Source: an uncultured Oscillospiraceae bacterium (GTDB taxonomy: Bacteria > Bacillota > Clostridia > Oscillospirales > Oscillospiraceae). From it: a stretch of DNA of 64,000 nucleotides. The stretch lies in NCBI GenBank assembly GCA_934667815.1, contig CAKUMO010000011.1:10663-74662 (forward strand), in the 5' to 3' direction. Position numbers and translations under genes: made by a program. How positions within the stretch are numbered: position 1 is the stretch's first letter; each line of letters starts with the position of its first letter. Below are positions 32,748 to 43,594 of this stretch, piece by piece. Below the pieces are notes generated by a model. That model did not search any database, was not told the DNA's origin, and saw only the letters and a program-made list of their open reading frames with translations.

Positions 32748-35155
32748 AATACGATTTTACCGCCATTGAGAGCAAATGGCATAAGATTTGGGCGGAAAAA
32801 GAGCTTTATAAGGCCGAAACCGGCGCGGACAAGAAGAAGTTTTATGCGCTGATCGAGTTTCCGTATCCCTCCGGTGCAGGCCTGCATGTCGGTCACGCGC
32901 GTCCTTACACCGCGATGGATGTCATCGCCAGGAAGCACCGGATGCAGGGGGAGAATGTTTTGTTCCCGATGGGCTATGATGCCTTTGGCCTGCCGACGGA
33001 AAACTACGCGATCAAGAACCACATCCATCCGGCCATTGTGACGGAAAACAATATCAAGACCTTCCGCGGTCAGCTTCAGGCGTTGGGTTACAGCTTTGAC
33101 TGGGATCGGGAGATCAACACGACCGACCCGAAGTATTACAAGTGGACGCAGTGGATCTTCCTCCAGCTCTATAAGAACGGCCTTGCCTACAAGGCCAAGA
33201 TGCCCGTCAACTGGTGCACCTCCTGCAAGTGCGTGCTGGCCAACGAGGAAGTGGTCGAGAATGTCTGTGAGCGCTGCGGCAGTCCGGTCGTGCGCAAGGA
33301 AAAGAGCCAGTGGATGCTGCGCATCACGAAGTACGCCCAGCGGCTTCTGGACGATCTGGATGACGTGGATTACATCGAACGCGTGAAGATCCAGCAGCGC
33401 AACTGGATCGGCCGCTCCACCGGTGCGGAGGTTCGCTTCGGCAGCACGCTGGGCGACGATATTGTTGTCTACACCACACGCCCGGATACGCTGTTCGGCG
33501 CGACGTACATGGTGCTTTCTCCTGAGCACGCGCTCGTGGAAAAGTGGATGGACAAGCTGGAAAATGCCGACGAGGTCAAGGACTATCAGAAGGCTGCTGC
33601 GGCGAAGTCCGATTTTGAGCGTACCGAGCTTTCCAAGGAAAAGACCGGCGTGCAGCTTCGCGGCGTGAAGGGCATCAACCCCGTCAACGGCAAGGAAATC
33701 CCGATCTTTATCTCTGATTATGTTCTTGCAAGCTACGGCACCGGCGCGATCATGGCCGTTCCGGCGCACGACGACCGCGACTGGGACTTTGCAAAGAAGT
33801 TCGGCTGCGAGATCATCGAGGTTGTCAAGGGCGGCAACGTGCAGGAGGCTGCCTTTACCGACTGCGCCACGGGCGTGATGGTGAATTCCGGTTTCCTTGA
33901 CGGTATGAGCGTTGAGGAAGCAAAGAAGGCTATCGTCGCCTATCTGGAGGAAAAGAAGGTCGGCGAAGCGAAGGTCAACTTCAAGCTGCGCGACTGGGTG
34001 TTCTCCCGTCAGCGCTATTGGGGCGAGCCGATCCCCATTGTCCATTGCCCGAAGTGCGGAACAGTCCCGCTGGATGAAAAGGATCTCCCGCTGCTTCTGC
34101 CTGAGGTCGAGAGCTATGAGCCGACGGACGACGGCCATTCTCCCTTGGCAAATATCACCGAGTGGGTCAACACCACCTGCCCGTGCTGCGGCGGCCCGGC
34201 CAAGCGCGAGACGGACACCATGCCCCAGTGGGCCGGTTCATCGTGGTATTATCTGCGCTATATGGATCCGCACAACGATGAAGCACTGGCAAGCCCTGAG
34301 GCACTCAAATACTGGAGCCCCGTGGACTGGTACAACGGCGGCATGGAGCACACCACGCTGCATCTGCTCTATTCCCGCTTCTGGCACAAGTTCCTTTATG
34401 ACATCGGCGTCGTACCGACCAAGGAGCCATATGCCAAGCGCACGAGCCACGGCATGATCCTCGGTGAGGGCGGCATCAAAATGTCCAAGTCCCGCGGCAA
34501 CGTCATCAATCCGACGGACGTTATCCGCGAATACGGCGCGGACACGATGCGCACCTATATCATCTTCATCGGCGACTTTGAAAAGGCCGCAACGTGGGCG
34601 ACGAACGCCGTCAAGGGCTGCAAGCGCTTCCTGGACAAGGTCTGGAATCTTGCCGAGACTGTGAACGATCACGAGACGGCGTATTCCAAGAAGAACGAAG
34701 CCATTCTGCACAAGACCATCCGCAAGGTCACGTCGGACATCGATGCGCTCAAGGGCAATACCGCGCTGGCCGCACTCATGACCCTGACCTCGACTCTGAC
34801 GGACAACGGCTGTAACGCTGCCGAGCTGAAAACGCTTTTGCAGCTCCTCAGCCCGTTTGCACCGCATATCTGCGACGAGATCTGGCAGCTCCACGGCTTC
34901 GAGGGCATCTGCTCCGTCTCCGCATGGCCGGAGTACGACGAGAGCAAGTGCAGGGATTCCGAGATCGACATGGCCGTTCAGGTCAACGGCAAACTGCGCG
35001 GCACGATTCATGTCGCTGCCGATCTGGATAACGACACCGTGATCGAGTTTGCGAAGGCCGACGAGAAGATTGCGCGTTTCCTTGAAAAACAGGGCGGCAG
35101 CATCGTCAAGACGATCGTCGTGAAAAATAAGCTCGTGAACCTGATTGTAAAATAA
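32744..35155 (+). CDS. leuS: Leucyl-tRNA synthetase
   Basis: An 803-residue class I synthetase. HVGHARPYT is the HIGH motif, KMSKSRGNV the KMSKS motif; the CP1 editing domain ([12 protein letters not shown]) and zinc-type cysteines ([10 protein letters not shown] ... CERCGS) are present, with the C-terminal domain to the end. The start is GTG at 32744, with GAGGAGG upstream. No T-box leader is visible because the gene is in an operon. Confidence 0.97.
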   Translation: MKYDFTAIESKWHKIWAEKELYKAETGADKKKFYALIEFPYPSGAGLHVGHARPYTAMDVIARKHRMQGENVLFPMGYDAFGLPTENYAIKNHIHPAIVTENNIKTFRGQLQALGYSFDWDREINTTDPKYYKWTQWIFLQLYKNGLAYKAKMPVNWCTSCKCVLANEEVVENVCERCGSPVVRKEKSQWMLRITKYAQRLLDDLDDVDYIERVKIQQRNWIGRSTGAEVRFGSTLGDDIVVYTTRPDTLFGATYMVLSPEHALVEKWMDKLENADEVKDYQKAAAAKSDFERTELSKEKTGVQLRGVKGINPVNGKEIPIFISDYVLASYGTGAIMAVPAHDDRDWDFAKKFGCEIIEVVKGGNVQEAAFTDCATGVMVNSGFLDGMSVEEAKKAIVAYLEEKKVGEAKVNFKLRDWVFSRQRYWGEPIPIVHCPKCGTVPLDEKDLPLLLPEVESYEPTDDGHSPLANITEWVNTTCPCCGGPAKRETDTMPQWAGSSWYYLRYMDPHNDEALASPEALKYWSPVDWYNGGMEHTTLHLLYSRFWHKFLYDIGVVPTKEPYAKRTSHGMILGEGGIKMSKSRGNVINPTDVIREYGADTMRTYIIFIGDFEKAATWATNAVKGCKRFLDKVWNLAETVNDHETAYSKKNEAILHKTIRKVTSDIDALKGNTALAALMTLTSTLTDNGCNAAELKTLLQLLSPFAPHICDEIWQLHGFEGICSVSAWPEYDESKCRDSEIDMAVQVNGKLRGTIHVAADLDNDTVIEFAKADEKIARFLEKQGGSIVKTIVVKNKLVNLIVK

Positions 35156-35168
35156 TGCAATCCCCAGA

Positions 35169-35198
35169 CCGGCCGGAGTTTTTCTCCGGCCGGCTTTG
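35169..35198 (+). terminator. Terminator after leuS
   Basis: A 10-bp GC stem (35169-35178/35184-35193) around five T, followed by CTTTG. Strong stem, short T tail. Confidence 0.7.
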
Positions 35199-35344
35199 AA
35201 TTAAATTTTACAATCCGAAATTTTCCGCAATCGTCTGTTTTCCGCATATTTTTCAGGAAAAGAGACGTACAATACAGAAAAAACGATGAAATTCTCAATC
35301 TGAAAGGAAAATATGACATAAGTGTGAGGATTCCTGCAAAACAG

Positions 35345-35372
35345 TTGAAATTTTTGTGCAAAGTTGTATAAT
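35345..35372 (+). promoter_or_regulatory. Promoter of the glycogen operon
   Basis: TTGAAA (35345-35350), 16-bp spacer, perfect TATAAT (35367-35372), 108 bases ahead of glgB. Confidence 0.8.
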
Positions 35373-35479
35373 AGATTTCGATAGAAAGCAGGGGACAGCC
35401 TCTGTATTCGACACCAATCCTGCGGAAAGCCCCGCATCGGAGTTTCCTGCAGAAACCACAGAAAAAGGAGTGTGCTTGA

Positions 35480-37384
35480 ATGGAGCAGGCGATGCACAAT
35501 TCACTCAAACGATTCTCCGTGGGTGATGAGTCGCGGGCCTACACCTTCCTCGGCTGCCATCGGGCGGAGCAGGAGGGCGTACAGGGCTATGTGTTCCGTG
35601 TCTGGGCGCCGCACGCACAGGGCGTGAGCGTCACGGGCGACTGGAATTTCTGGAACCCCGTGGATCTGCCGATGACTTATCTGGAATACGGTGTGTGGGA
35701 GGCGTTTTCCGTCTACGCCAAGGAGGGCGACGCCTATAAATTCTGCGTCCGCCGCGCCGATGGCTCCACGGTCTATAAATCCGACCCGTATGGCTTCCAG
35801 ACCTGCCGCTTGCCGGAGACGTCCAGCCGTGTCTGCACGCTGGAGGGCTACTCGTGGAACGACGCGGCCTATCGCCGTCAACAGGGCAAGCGCAAGCTCC
35901 TTGACAGCCCGATGAATATTTACGAGGTGCATTTCGGCTCCTGGCGCCGCAAACCGGACGGAAGCTGCTATAATTACGAGGAGCTGGCCGACGAGCTGGT
36001 GCCCTATCTCAAGGACATGGGCTACACGCATCTGGAGCTGATGCCGCTGGCCGAGTACCCCTACGATCCCTCTTGGGGCTATCAGGTCACGGGCTATTAT
36101 GCGCCGACTTCGCGCTACGGTGATCCAAAGCAGCTCATGCGCTTTGTGGACAAGTGCCATCAGGCGGGCATCGGCGTGCTGCTGGACTGGGTTCCGGCAC
36201 ATTTTCCGAAGGACGAAAACGGTCTTTATGAATTTGACGGCACTTGCTGCTATGAGCTGTCCGATCCCTTGATGAACGAGCATCCGGACTGGACGACGCG
36301 CGTATTCGACTTTGGCAAGGGCGAGGTGCAGTCCTTCCTGATCTCCAACGCCGTTTATTGGATGGAGACCTATCACATCGACGGTCTGCGCGTGGACGCC
36401 GTGGCCTCGATGCTCTATCTCGATTACGGCCGCCGGGAATATCACCCGAACAAGTTTGGCGGCAAGGAGAATCTGGAGGCGATCGCCTTCCTGCGCAAGC
36501 TCAACCGCGCGGTGTTCTCCGCCCGCCGCAACGCCATCACTGCGGCCGAGGAATCCACGGCCTATCCCATGGTCACGAAGCCTGACTACGACGGCGGCCT
36601 TGGCTTCCTCTATAAATGGAACATGGGTTGGATGAACGACATGCTCCGCTACATGTCCCTTGACCCGCTGTTCCGCAAGGGAAGCCACAACAATCTGACC
36701 TTCTCCATGACCTACGCCTATTCCGAGAATTTTATTCTGCCGCTGTCACACGACGAGGTCGTCCACGGCAAAGGCTCGCTCATCAATAAAATGCCGGGCG
36801 ATTACGATGCGAAATTCAGCAATCTCCGCGTGCTCTACGGCTTCATGATGAGCCACCCGGGAAAAAAGCTCAATTTCATGGGCAACGAGCTTGCACAGTT
36901 CATCGAGTGGCGCTACGATCAGCAGCTCGACTGGATGCTGCTGGGCTATGACCGCCACCGCCAGATGCAGGACTATGTCCGTGACCTCAACCATTTCTAT
37001 TTGGACAACAGCAGCCTCTGGAACAACGATTCCGACTGGAACGGCTTCCGCTGGATCGCGCCGGACGACTGCGACAACAGCATCGTGTCCTATCGCCGCA
37101 TTGACCGCCGAGGCCGTGAGCTGCTCGTCATCTGCAACTTCTGCCCGGTCACGCGCACGGGCTATCGCCTCGGGCTGCCGAAGGCCGGAGAATACGAGCC
37201 GGTCTTTGACAGCGACAGCGCCTGCTACGGCGGCTCCGGCTTGGAGCTGCCCACCGTGACGGCACAGAAAGAGCCGATGCACGGCCTGCCGTATTCCGGA
37301 GAATTCACCATCCCGCCGCTTTCCGCGACCTTTTATCGCAGAAAGGTCGCCCCGAGAAAACACGAAAAGGAGACTCAAGCATGA
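35480..37384 (+). CDS. glgB: 1,4-alpha-glucan branching enzyme GlgB
   Basis: A 634-residue GH13 enzyme. N-terminal CBM48 (residues about 20-110; [18 protein letters not shown]), then the barrel: [11 protein letters not shown] (region I), [17 protein letters not shown] (nucleophile Asp), AAEESTAYP (acid/base Glu), [12 protein letters not shown] (third Asp). It adds alpha-1,6 branches to glycogen. Slightly shorter than E. coli GlgB because the extra N1 domain is missing. AAAGGAG precedes the ATG. First gene of the operon; overlaps glgC by 4 bases. Confidence 0.96.
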   Translation: MEQAMHNSLKRFSVGDESRAYTFLGCHRAEQEGVQGYVFRVWAPHAQGVSVTGDWNFWNPVDLPMTYLEYGVWEAFSVYAKEGDAYKFCVRRADGSTVYKSDPYGFQTCRLPETSSRVCTLEGYSWNDAAYRRQQGKRKLLDSPMNIYEVHFGSWRRKPDGSCYNYEELADELVPYLKDMGYTHLELMPLAEYPYDPSWGYQVTGYYAPTSRYGDPKQLMRFVDKCHQAGIGVLLDWVPAHFPKDENGLYEFDGTCCYELSDPLMNEHPDWTTRVFDFGKGEVQSFLISNAVYWMETYHIDGLRVDAVASMLYLDYGRREYHPNKFGGKENLEAIAFLRKLNRAVFSARRNAITAAEESTAYPMVTKPDYDGGLGFLYKWNMGWMNDMLRYMSLDPLFRKGSHNNLTFSMTYAYSENFILPLSHDEVVHGKGSLINKMPGDYDAKFSNLRVLYGFMMSHPGKKLNFMGNELAQFIEWRYDQQLDWMLLGYDRHRQMQDYVRDLNHFYLDNSSLWNNDSDWNGFRWIAPDDCDNSIVSYRRIDRRGRELLVICNFCPVTRTGYRLGLPKAGEYEPVFDSDSACYGGSGLELPTVTAQKEPMHGLPYSGEFTIPPLSATFYRRKVAPRKHEKETQA

Positions 37385-38568
37385 ACTTCCAGAAAAAACA
37401 CTGCGTAGCAATGCTTCTTGCCGGCGGACAGGGCAGCCGGCTCATGGTTTTGACGGAGAACACCGCCAAGCCCGCCGTCCCCTTCGGAGGGAAATACCGC
37501 ATCATTGATTTCCCGCTTTCCAACTGCGTTAACTCCGGCATCGACACCGTGGGCATCCTCACGCAGTACCAGCCGCTGGAGCTGAACGAGTACATCGGCA
37601 ATGGCCAGCCGTGGCGCCTGAACCGCAGCCACGGCGGTGCGCAGGTGCTCCCGCCCTATGCCAAGAGCAAAAAATCCGAGTGGTACAAGGGCACTGCAAA
37701 TGCGATTTATCAGAATATCCCCTTTATCGAGCGCTACGATCCGGACGATGTGCTGATCCTCTCCGGCGACCATATTTATAAAATGGATTACGCCGCGATG
37801 CTGCGCTATCACGAGCAGATGAATGCCGACTGTACCATCGCCGTGCGCACGGTGCCGCTGAGCGAGGCCAGCCGCTTCGGCATCATGAACACCCGCGAGG
37901 ACGGAGAAATCTACGAATTTGAGGAAAAGCCCAAGAAACCCAAGAGCACCAACGCGTCCATGGGCATTTACGTATTTAAATGGTCGGTGCTGAAAAAGTT
38001 CCTGATCGAGGATGAGGAGAATCCCAAGTCCGAGAACGACTTCGGTAAGAACGTCATTCCTGCAATTCTGGCGGCGGGACACCGTCTGTTTGCATATCAG
38101 TTCGAGGGCTACTGGAAGGATGTCGGCACGATCAAATCCCTCTGGGAGGCCAATATGGATCTGCTCGGCAAGGAGCCGGCATTCAATCTCTACGGCGAGA
38201 AGGGCAAGCGCATTTATGCCAGAAACTACGCCATGCCGTCGAGCTTTATTGCGGCGGAATCGACGAATGTCAACAGCTTCATCGCCGAGGGCTGTGAGAT
38301 CTTCGGCAGCATCACGCACTCGGTCATCTCCACGGGCTGCACCGTCGAGGAGGGCGCGATCATCGAGGACAGCGTTATCATGCCGAATGTGCGCGTGGAA
38401 AAGGGTGCGATCATTCGCCATGCCATCATCGGTGAGGACTGCCGCATCTGCCGCGGCGCCGTGATCGGCGGCGCGTTCGCAGAGGGCGAGGAAAAGAAGA
38501 TCAGCGTCGTCGGCAAGGCCAAGACCATCGCGCCGAACGCTGCCATCATGCCGGGCGAGATCCGCTGA
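37381..38568 (+). CDS. glgC: Glucose-1-phosphate adenylyltransferase, catalytic subunit
   Basis: A 395-residue ADP-glucose pyrophosphorylase. [12 protein letters not shown] (nucleotide-binding), [33 protein letters not shown] (metal Asp) and FEEKPKKP are catalytic-subunit motifs; a left-handed beta-helix of hexapeptide repeats ends the protein. It supplies ADP-glucose to GlgA and is usually the control point of glycogen synthesis. Confidence 0.96.
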   Translation: MNFQKKHCVAMLLAGGQGSRLMVLTENTAKPAVPFGGKYRIIDFPLSNCVNSGIDTVGILTQYQPLELNEYIGNGQPWRLNRSHGGAQVLPPYAKSKKSEWYKGTANAIYQNIPFIERYDPDDVLILSGDHIYKMDYAAMLRYHEQMNADCTIAVRTVPLSEASRFGIMNTREDGEIYEFEEKPKKPKSTNASMGIYVFKWSVLKKFLIEDEENPKSENDFGKNVIPAILAAGHRLFAYQFEGYWKDVGTIKSLWEANMDLLGKEPAFNLYGEKGKRIYARNYAMPSSFIAAESTNVNSFIAEGCEIFGSITHSVISTGCTVEEGAIIEDSVIMPNVRVEKGAIIRHAIIGEDCRICRGAVIGGAFAEGEEKKISVVGKAKTIAPNAAIMPGEIR

Positions 38569-38584
38569 AAGGGAGGGAATCATC

Positions 38585-39700
38585 ATGACGACAATGGGTA
38601 TCATTTTTGCCAACATTTATGACAGCTCCCTCGGCTCGCTGACGAACAAGCGCACCATGGCCTCGCTTCCTTACGGCGGACGCTACCGTCAGATCGATTT
38701 TTCCCTGTCCAACATGACCAACTCCGGCATTCGCCACATCGGTATTATCACCAAGCACAATTATCAGTCTTTGATGAACCACATCGGCTCCGGTCAGGAG
38801 TGGGACCTCGACCTGGAAGAAGGCGGCCTGGAATTCCTCACACCCTTTGCCATGGGTCACAACGGCTCCTATCGCGGCAAGCTCGAGGCGATCAATTCTG
38901 CGAAGTCCTTTTTGGAGAATGCAACGGAGGATTATATCATTCTCGTTGACAGCGGCGTTCTGTGTGCCATTGACTTCCGCAAGGTGCTGGCCGATCACGT
39001 CGCCTCCGGCGCGGATGTGACGGTCGTTGTCAAGGACGGTATTGCCAACGGTAAAAAACAGCTTGATCTCGGCGTGCGCGTGGACGAGAAGAACCGCGTG
39101 ACAGACGTTGCAGTCGATTATTGTGCAGACGAGCGCTATCTTGCCTCTATGGGCATTTTCATCATCAGCAGAACGCTTCTGCTGCACGAGGTCACGGAGG
39201 CCGTCGCGCACAACCGCTATCATTTTGAGCGCGATCTTGTCATGCACGGCTTTGCCGAGACCGGAATGACGGTCAATGCCTATCAGTTCGGCGGCATTGC
39301 GCTCTTTAACGAGAGCACGACCGAGTTCTATCACAACAGCCTTGCACTCATTCGTCCGGAGGTGCGCTACGGCCTGTTCGGCAGCGGCCTGACGATCTAT
39401 ACCAAGGTCCGCGATGAAGTTCCTGCCTACTATGGCGAGCATTCCGAGATCGACAACTGCATCGTGGCCGACGGCTGCACGCTCGAGGGCAGAGCAAGCA
39501 ACTCCGTCCTGTTCCGCGGCGTGCGTCTGGAGGAAAACGCCAACGTGCGCGACTGCATCATCATGCAGGGCACGGTCATCGGCGAGGGCGCGGATCTGGA
39601 ATGCGTCATTCTGGATAAGGAGGTCGTCGTCCGTCCGGGTGCGGTGCTGCGCGGGACGAAGGATCACCCGCTGGTATTCAAAAGAGGAGAAATCGTATGA
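38585..39700 (+). CDS. glgD: GlgD, regulatory ADP-glucose pyrophosphorylase subunit
   Basis: A 371-residue paralogue of GlgC. The fold is kept (MASLPYGGRYRQIDFSLSNM, hexapeptide C-terminus), but the N-terminal GGQGSRL loop is replaced by ANIYDSSLGSL and the SGDH metal site by VDSGVLCAID, so it should be catalytically poor and form a heterotetramer with GlgC. GGGAGGG precedes the ATG. Overlaps glgA by 4 bases. Confidence 0.94.
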   Translation: MTTMGIIFANIYDSSLGSLTNKRTMASLPYGGRYRQIDFSLSNMTNSGIRHIGIITKHNYQSLMNHIGSGQEWDLDLEEGGLEFLTPFAMGHNGSYRGKLEAINSAKSFLENATEDYIILVDSGVLCAIDFRKVLADHVASGADVTVVVKDGIANGKKQLDLGVRVDEKNRVTDVAVDYCADERYLASMGIFIISRTLLLHEVTEAVAHNRYHFERDLVMHGFAETGMTVNAYQFGGIALFNESTTEFYHNSLALIRPEVRYGLFGSGLTIYTKVRDEVPAYYGEHSEIDNCIVADGCTLEGRASNSVLFRGVRLEENANVRDCIIMQGTVIGEGADLECVILDKEVVVRPGAVLRGTKDHPLVFKRGEIV

Positions 39701-41130
39701 AAATAGCAATGGTCGCCTCCGAGGCCGCCCCCTTTGTCAAGACGGGCGGCTTGGGAGACGTGATGCAGGCTCTGCCTGCGGCGCTGTCAAAGATCAAGGG
39801 CAACGAGGTCGTGCTGTTTTTGCCGTACTATAAGCGGCTCAAGCAGGACGAATCTCTGCCCGTGGAGTTTCTCGGCTCGTTCAACATGGAGCTGTCGTGG
39901 CGTGAGAGCTACGTCGGCATTCTGAAGCTGAAATCCCGCAAGAAGAAATTGCAGGTCTATTTCATCGACAACGATTATTATTTCGGTGCACGCAACACAA
40001 TTTACGGCGATTTTGACGACGGCGAACGCTTTGCGTATTACTCCAAAGCCGTCCTTGCGGCGCTGTATTATCTGGATTTCAAGCCGGAGATCCTGCATTG
40101 CCACGACTGGCAGTCGGCCATGGCGGTGGTGTACTACCGTGCGCTGTACACTGGCTGGAGTCCGGAGACCAAAACGGTCTTTACCATCCACAATGTGGAA
40201 TATCAGGGCTGGGCGGATGTGTCCTTCTTTGATAACACCCTCGGCCTGCCCGAGGAATATCGTGCCCGCCTGACCTTTGACGGCGCGATCAACATGATGA
40301 AGGGCGCCATCGAGCTGACGGATATCGTCACGACGGTCTCGAAGTCCTACGCCGACGAGCTGCGCTATCCCTATTATGCGCACCGCCTCGACGGAGTGCT
40401 GCGCAGCGCATGGCTGTGGGGCATTACCAATGGAATTGACACCACAACCTTTGATCCCGCGACGGATAAGGCGATTTCTTCGCACTATTCCGCAGACGAT
40501 ATGCAGGGGAAATGGGATAATAAGCTGGCGCTGCGCAAGGAACTGGGCCTGCGGACGGATACGGATGCACCGATCCTCGCCATGGTCACGCGACTGGCAG
40601 GACACAAGGGAATCGACCTTTTGTGCTATATTTTCCAGCGGCTCATGGAGCGTGAGGTGCAGCTTGTCGTCGTCGGCACGGGTGAACGGCAATATGAGTA
40701 TGCCTTGAGCGCTTTTGCGCGGCAGTATCCCGGCAAGGTCGCTGTGCGGCTGTGCTTCGATCAGGAGCTGGCCTCGCGCATTTATGCGGGTGCGGATGTC
40801 TACCTCATGCCGTCGAAGTCCGAGCCGTGCGGCCTGTCGCAGCTCATTGCCATGCGCTACGGCACGGTGCCTGTCGTCGCGGCCACGGGCGGCCTGCGCG
40901 ATACCGTCACACCCTACAACCCGGAGACCAAGGAGGGCCGCGGCTTTACCTTCCAGAGCTATAATGCCGACGACTTCCTCGGCGCGATCGACCGCGCGGT
41001 CGGCCTTTACTATGGCGACCGCGAAGAATGGAATGCCCTTGCCAAGCGCGATATGGAGCTTGACCTGAGCTGGCAGGTACCTGCCAACGAATATATGCAG
41101 CTCTACACGGAGCTGCGAAGCAAATCATAG
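39697..41130 (+). CDS. glgA: Glycogen synthase GlgA
   Basis: A 477-residue GT5 enzyme elongating alpha-1,4-glucan from ADP-glucose. FVKTGGLGDVMQALPAAL is the KTGGL ADP-glucose motif; HCHDWQSAM, FTIHNVEYQG, TNGIDTTTFDP and MPSKSEPCGLSQL (catalytic Glu region) complete it. Normal length. Confidence 0.96.
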   Translation: MKIAMVASEAAPFVKTGGLGDVMQALPAALSKIKGNEVVLFLPYYKRLKQDESLPVEFLGSFNMELSWRESYVGILKLKSRKKKLQVYFIDNDYYFGARNTIYGDFDDGERFAYYSKAVLAALYYLDFKPEILHCHDWQSAMAVVYYRALYTGWSPETKTVFTIHNVEYQGWADVSFFDNTLGLPEEYRARLTFDGAINMMKGAIELTDIVTTVSKSYADELRYPYYAHRLDGVLRSAWLWGITNGIDTTTFDPATDKAISSHYSADDMQGKWDNKLALRKELGLRTDTDAPILAMVTRLAGHKGIDLLCYIFQRLMEREVQLVVVGTGERQYEYALSAFARQYPGKVAVRLCFDQELASRIYAGADVYLMPSKSEPCGLSQLIAMRYGTVPVVAATGGLRDTVTPYNPETKEGRGFTFQSYNADDFLGAIDRAVGLYYGDREEWNALAKRDMELDLSWQVPANEYMQLYTELRSKS

Positions 41131-41155
41131 ACAGACCACAGGAGGCAACCCAACT

Positions 41156-43594
41156 ATGCAGAAAACAAATCAGAGCTTTGAAAATCCCCGTCCCGAGCGT
41201 GTCGTTGATCCCAAGACGGCAATGCAGGACGCGCTGCGCCGTCTGTTCGGCTGCACGCTTGAGGATGCGACCAAGAAGGAAGCATACCGTGCGCTGTGCA
41301 CGGTCGTGCGCGAGCTACTTGTCGAGAAGAACCGCATTTTTCAGGAGCGCTGCGCCCGCGAGGAGAAGAAGGAAGTTTATTATATGTCCATGGAGTTTCT
41401 CGTCGGCACAAGCCTGAGAAACAACCTCTTTAACCTTGGCATTGAACAGGAATACCGCGCGATGCTCAAGGATGCGGGCATTGACATCGACCATCTCTAC
41501 GCGATGGAGCCGGATGCCGGCCTCGGCAACGGCGGCCTCGGCCGTCTGGCCTCGTGCTATATGGATGCAGGCACCGGCCTCGGGTACCCCATCACCGGCT
41601 GCTCCATTCGCTATGAATTCGGCATTTTCCGTCAGAAGATCGTCGACGGCTGGCAGATGGAATTCCCCGACAACTGGCTGGAAATGGGCGATGTGTGGCT
41701 CCGCACACGCGAGGACGATGCGGTCGAGGTCAAATTCGGCGGCGAAGTGCGCGAGTGGATGGACAACGGCCGCTTCAAGGTCGCGCAGGTGGGGTATAAT
41801 TCCGTTATCGCCGTGCCGCATGATATGTTCATCTCCGGCTATGACAGCGATGCCGCAAACCGCCTGATCCTCTGGAGCGCGAAGCTGCCGCAGAGCTTTG
41901 ATATGGCCGCCTTCTCCCGCGGCGACTACGTCCGTGCGCTCGAACAGAACACCATGGCAGAGACCATCTCCAAGGTTCTGTATCCCGCCGACGACCACAT
42001 TCAGGGCAAGCGCCTGCGCCTGAAGCAGCAGTATCTGCTGGTTTCCGCCTCGCTGCAGAGCATCCTGAAAAAGCACTATAAAAAATACCACACCTATGCC
42101 AATCTGGCCGACAAGCTGGCCATTCACATCAACGACACCCATCCGGCACTGTGCGTGCCCGAGCTGATGCGTCTGCTCATCGACGAGCACGATTTCGGCT
42201 GGGACGAGGCATGGGAGATCACCTGCAACACTCTGTCCTACACGAACCACACCGTCATGAGCGAGGCGCTTGAGCGCTGGAGCGTTGATCTGTTCCGTGA
42301 GCAGCTCCCGCGTGTGTATTCCATCTGCGTGGAGATCAACCGCCGCCTGATCGAGCACCTGTGCGCGGTGTATCCCAATGACTGGGGCAAGATCAACTAC
42401 ATGGCGGTTATCGCGAACAACGAGGTGCGCATGGCGAATCTGTGCCTTGCGGCCTGCCATGCGATCAACGGCGTTTCCAAGCTGCACACCGACATTCTGC
42501 GCAACGGCATTTTCCGCGACTACTGCCAGATCACACCCGACCGCTTCCTGAACGTGACAAACGGCATCGCCTACCGCCGCTGGCTGTGCCAGGGCGATCC
42601 GCTGCTGACGGACTACCTGACCACGCTGATCGGCGACGGCTTTAAGCGCGACGCGCGCGAGCTGACGAAGCTCATGAAGTACGAAAATGACGAAAAAGTC
42701 CTTGCCGAGCTGCGCCGCATCAAGCATAAGAACAAGGAGCGCCTTGCCAAGCTCATTGAGGAGAGAAACGGCATCCGCGTTGACCCGGACTCCATTTTCG
42801 ACATCCAGATCAAGCGCCTGCATGAGTACAAGCGTCAGCTTCTCAACATCCTGCACGTTCTGTACCTTTACAATCAGATCAAGAAGCATCCGGATGCACC
42901 GTTTGTCCCTCGCACGTTCATCTTCGCGGCCAAGGCCTCGGCGGGCTATATCCGCGCCAAGCAGACCATCAGCCTGATCGTGGCTGTCGCAAACTTCATC
43001 AACGCCGATCCCGAGGTGCGCGACAAGCTGAAGGTTGTGTTCATCGAGGACTACAAGGTCTCTCTGGCTGAGATTATCATTCCGGCTGCCGACATCTCCG
43101 AGCAGATCTCCGTGGCGGGCAAGGAAGCCTCCGGCACGGGCAACATGAAGCTCATGATTAACGGCGCCGTGACCATCGGCACGCTCGACGGCGCAAACGT
43201 TGAGATCCACGAGCAGGTGGGCGACGACAACATCTTCCTGTTTGGCATGAAGGCGCACGAGGTCGAAGCGCTCTGGCAGCGCGGCTACGATCCGAATGAG
43301 TTCCTCACGCCCGAGCTGCGCGAGGTTCTGGATATGCTGACCTCCGGCGTTCTCGGCCAGCGGTTCGACGATCTGGTCGATTCGCTGCTGACCAAGCGCT
43401 TCGGCGTGGCCGATGCCTATATGACCATTGCGGACTTTGCCGACTACGCACGCGCACAGCGCGTCGTCTCCGAGACCTATCTCGATCAGAAGAAGTTTGC
43501 GCATATGGGTCTGGTCAACATCGCAAACGCGGGCATTTTCTCCTCTGACCGTTCCGTCAAGGAGTATGCGGAGAAGATCTGGGACTTAGACTGA
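41156..43594 (+). CDS. glgP: Glycogen phosphorylase
   Basis: An 812-residue GT35 phosphorylase releasing glucose-1-phosphate. YYMSMEFLVGTSLRNN, DAGLGNGGLGRLASCYMDA, NDTHPALCVPEL, RLHEYKRQLLN and the PLP-lysine motif EASGTGNMKLMING are all present. GGAGG lies 10 bases ahead of the ATG. A phosphorylase in one operon with the synthetic genes implies glycogen turnover is coordinated. Confidence 0.96.
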   Translation: MQKTNQSFENPRPERVVDPKTAMQDALRRLFGCTLEDATKKEAYRALCTVVRELLVEKNRIFQERCAREEKKEVYYMSMEFLVGTSLRNNLFNLGIEQEYRAMLKDAGIDIDHLYAMEPDAGLGNGGLGRLASCYMDAGTGLGYPITGCSIRYEFGIFRQKIVDGWQMEFPDNWLEMGDVWLRTREDDAVEVKFGGEVREWMDNGRFKVAQVGYNSVIAVPHDMFISGYDSDAANRLILWSAKLPQSFDMAAFSRGDYVRALEQNTMAETISKVLYPADDHIQGKRLRLKQQYLLVSASLQSILKKHYKKYHTYANLADKLAIHINDTHPALCVPELMRLLIDEHDFGWDEAWEITCNTLSYTNHTVMSEALERWSVDLFREQLPRVYSICVEINRRLIEHLCAVYPNDWGKINYMAVIANNEVRMANLCLAACHAINGVSKLHTDILRNGIFRDYCQITPDRFLNVTNGIAYRRWLCQGDPLLTDYLTTLIGDGFKRDARELTKLMKYENDEKVLAELRRIKHKNKERLAKLIEERNGIRVDPDSIFDIQIKRLHEYKRQLLNILHVLYLYNQIKKHPDAPFVPRTFIFAAKASAGYIRAKQTISLIVAVANFINADPEVRDKLKVVFIEDYKVSLAEIIIPAADISEQISVAGKEASGTGNMKLMINGAVTIGTLDGANVEIHEQVGDDNIFLFGMKAHEVEALWQRGYDPNEFLTPELREVLDMLTSGVLGQRFDDLVDSLLTKRFGVADAYMTIADFADYARAQRVVSETYLDQKKFAHMGLVNIANAGIFSSDRSVKEYAEKIWDLD

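Larger units (their letters stand above)
35156..35479. other. Intergenic leader ahead of the glycogen operon
   Basis: About 320 bases without a gene: leuS terminator, an AT-rich segment with polyA/T tracts (35195-35340), the main promoter (35345-35372) and a leader of about 100 bases containing short GC-rich inverted repeats near 35420-35455. No known riboswitch class was recognised. Confidence 0.6.

Noticed and set aside
32700..32760. T-box leader for leuS
   Set aside because: leuS starts within the rsfS stop codon, so no leader exists.
35373..35479. Riboswitch in the glgB leader
   Set aside because: No conserved core of any class I know could be recognised; only short inverted repeats are visible.
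41315..43504. A 729-codon minus-strand frame opposite glgP
   Set aside because: Antisense shadow of the phosphorylase; composition is typical of reverse-complement GC-rich coding sequence and no family is recognised.
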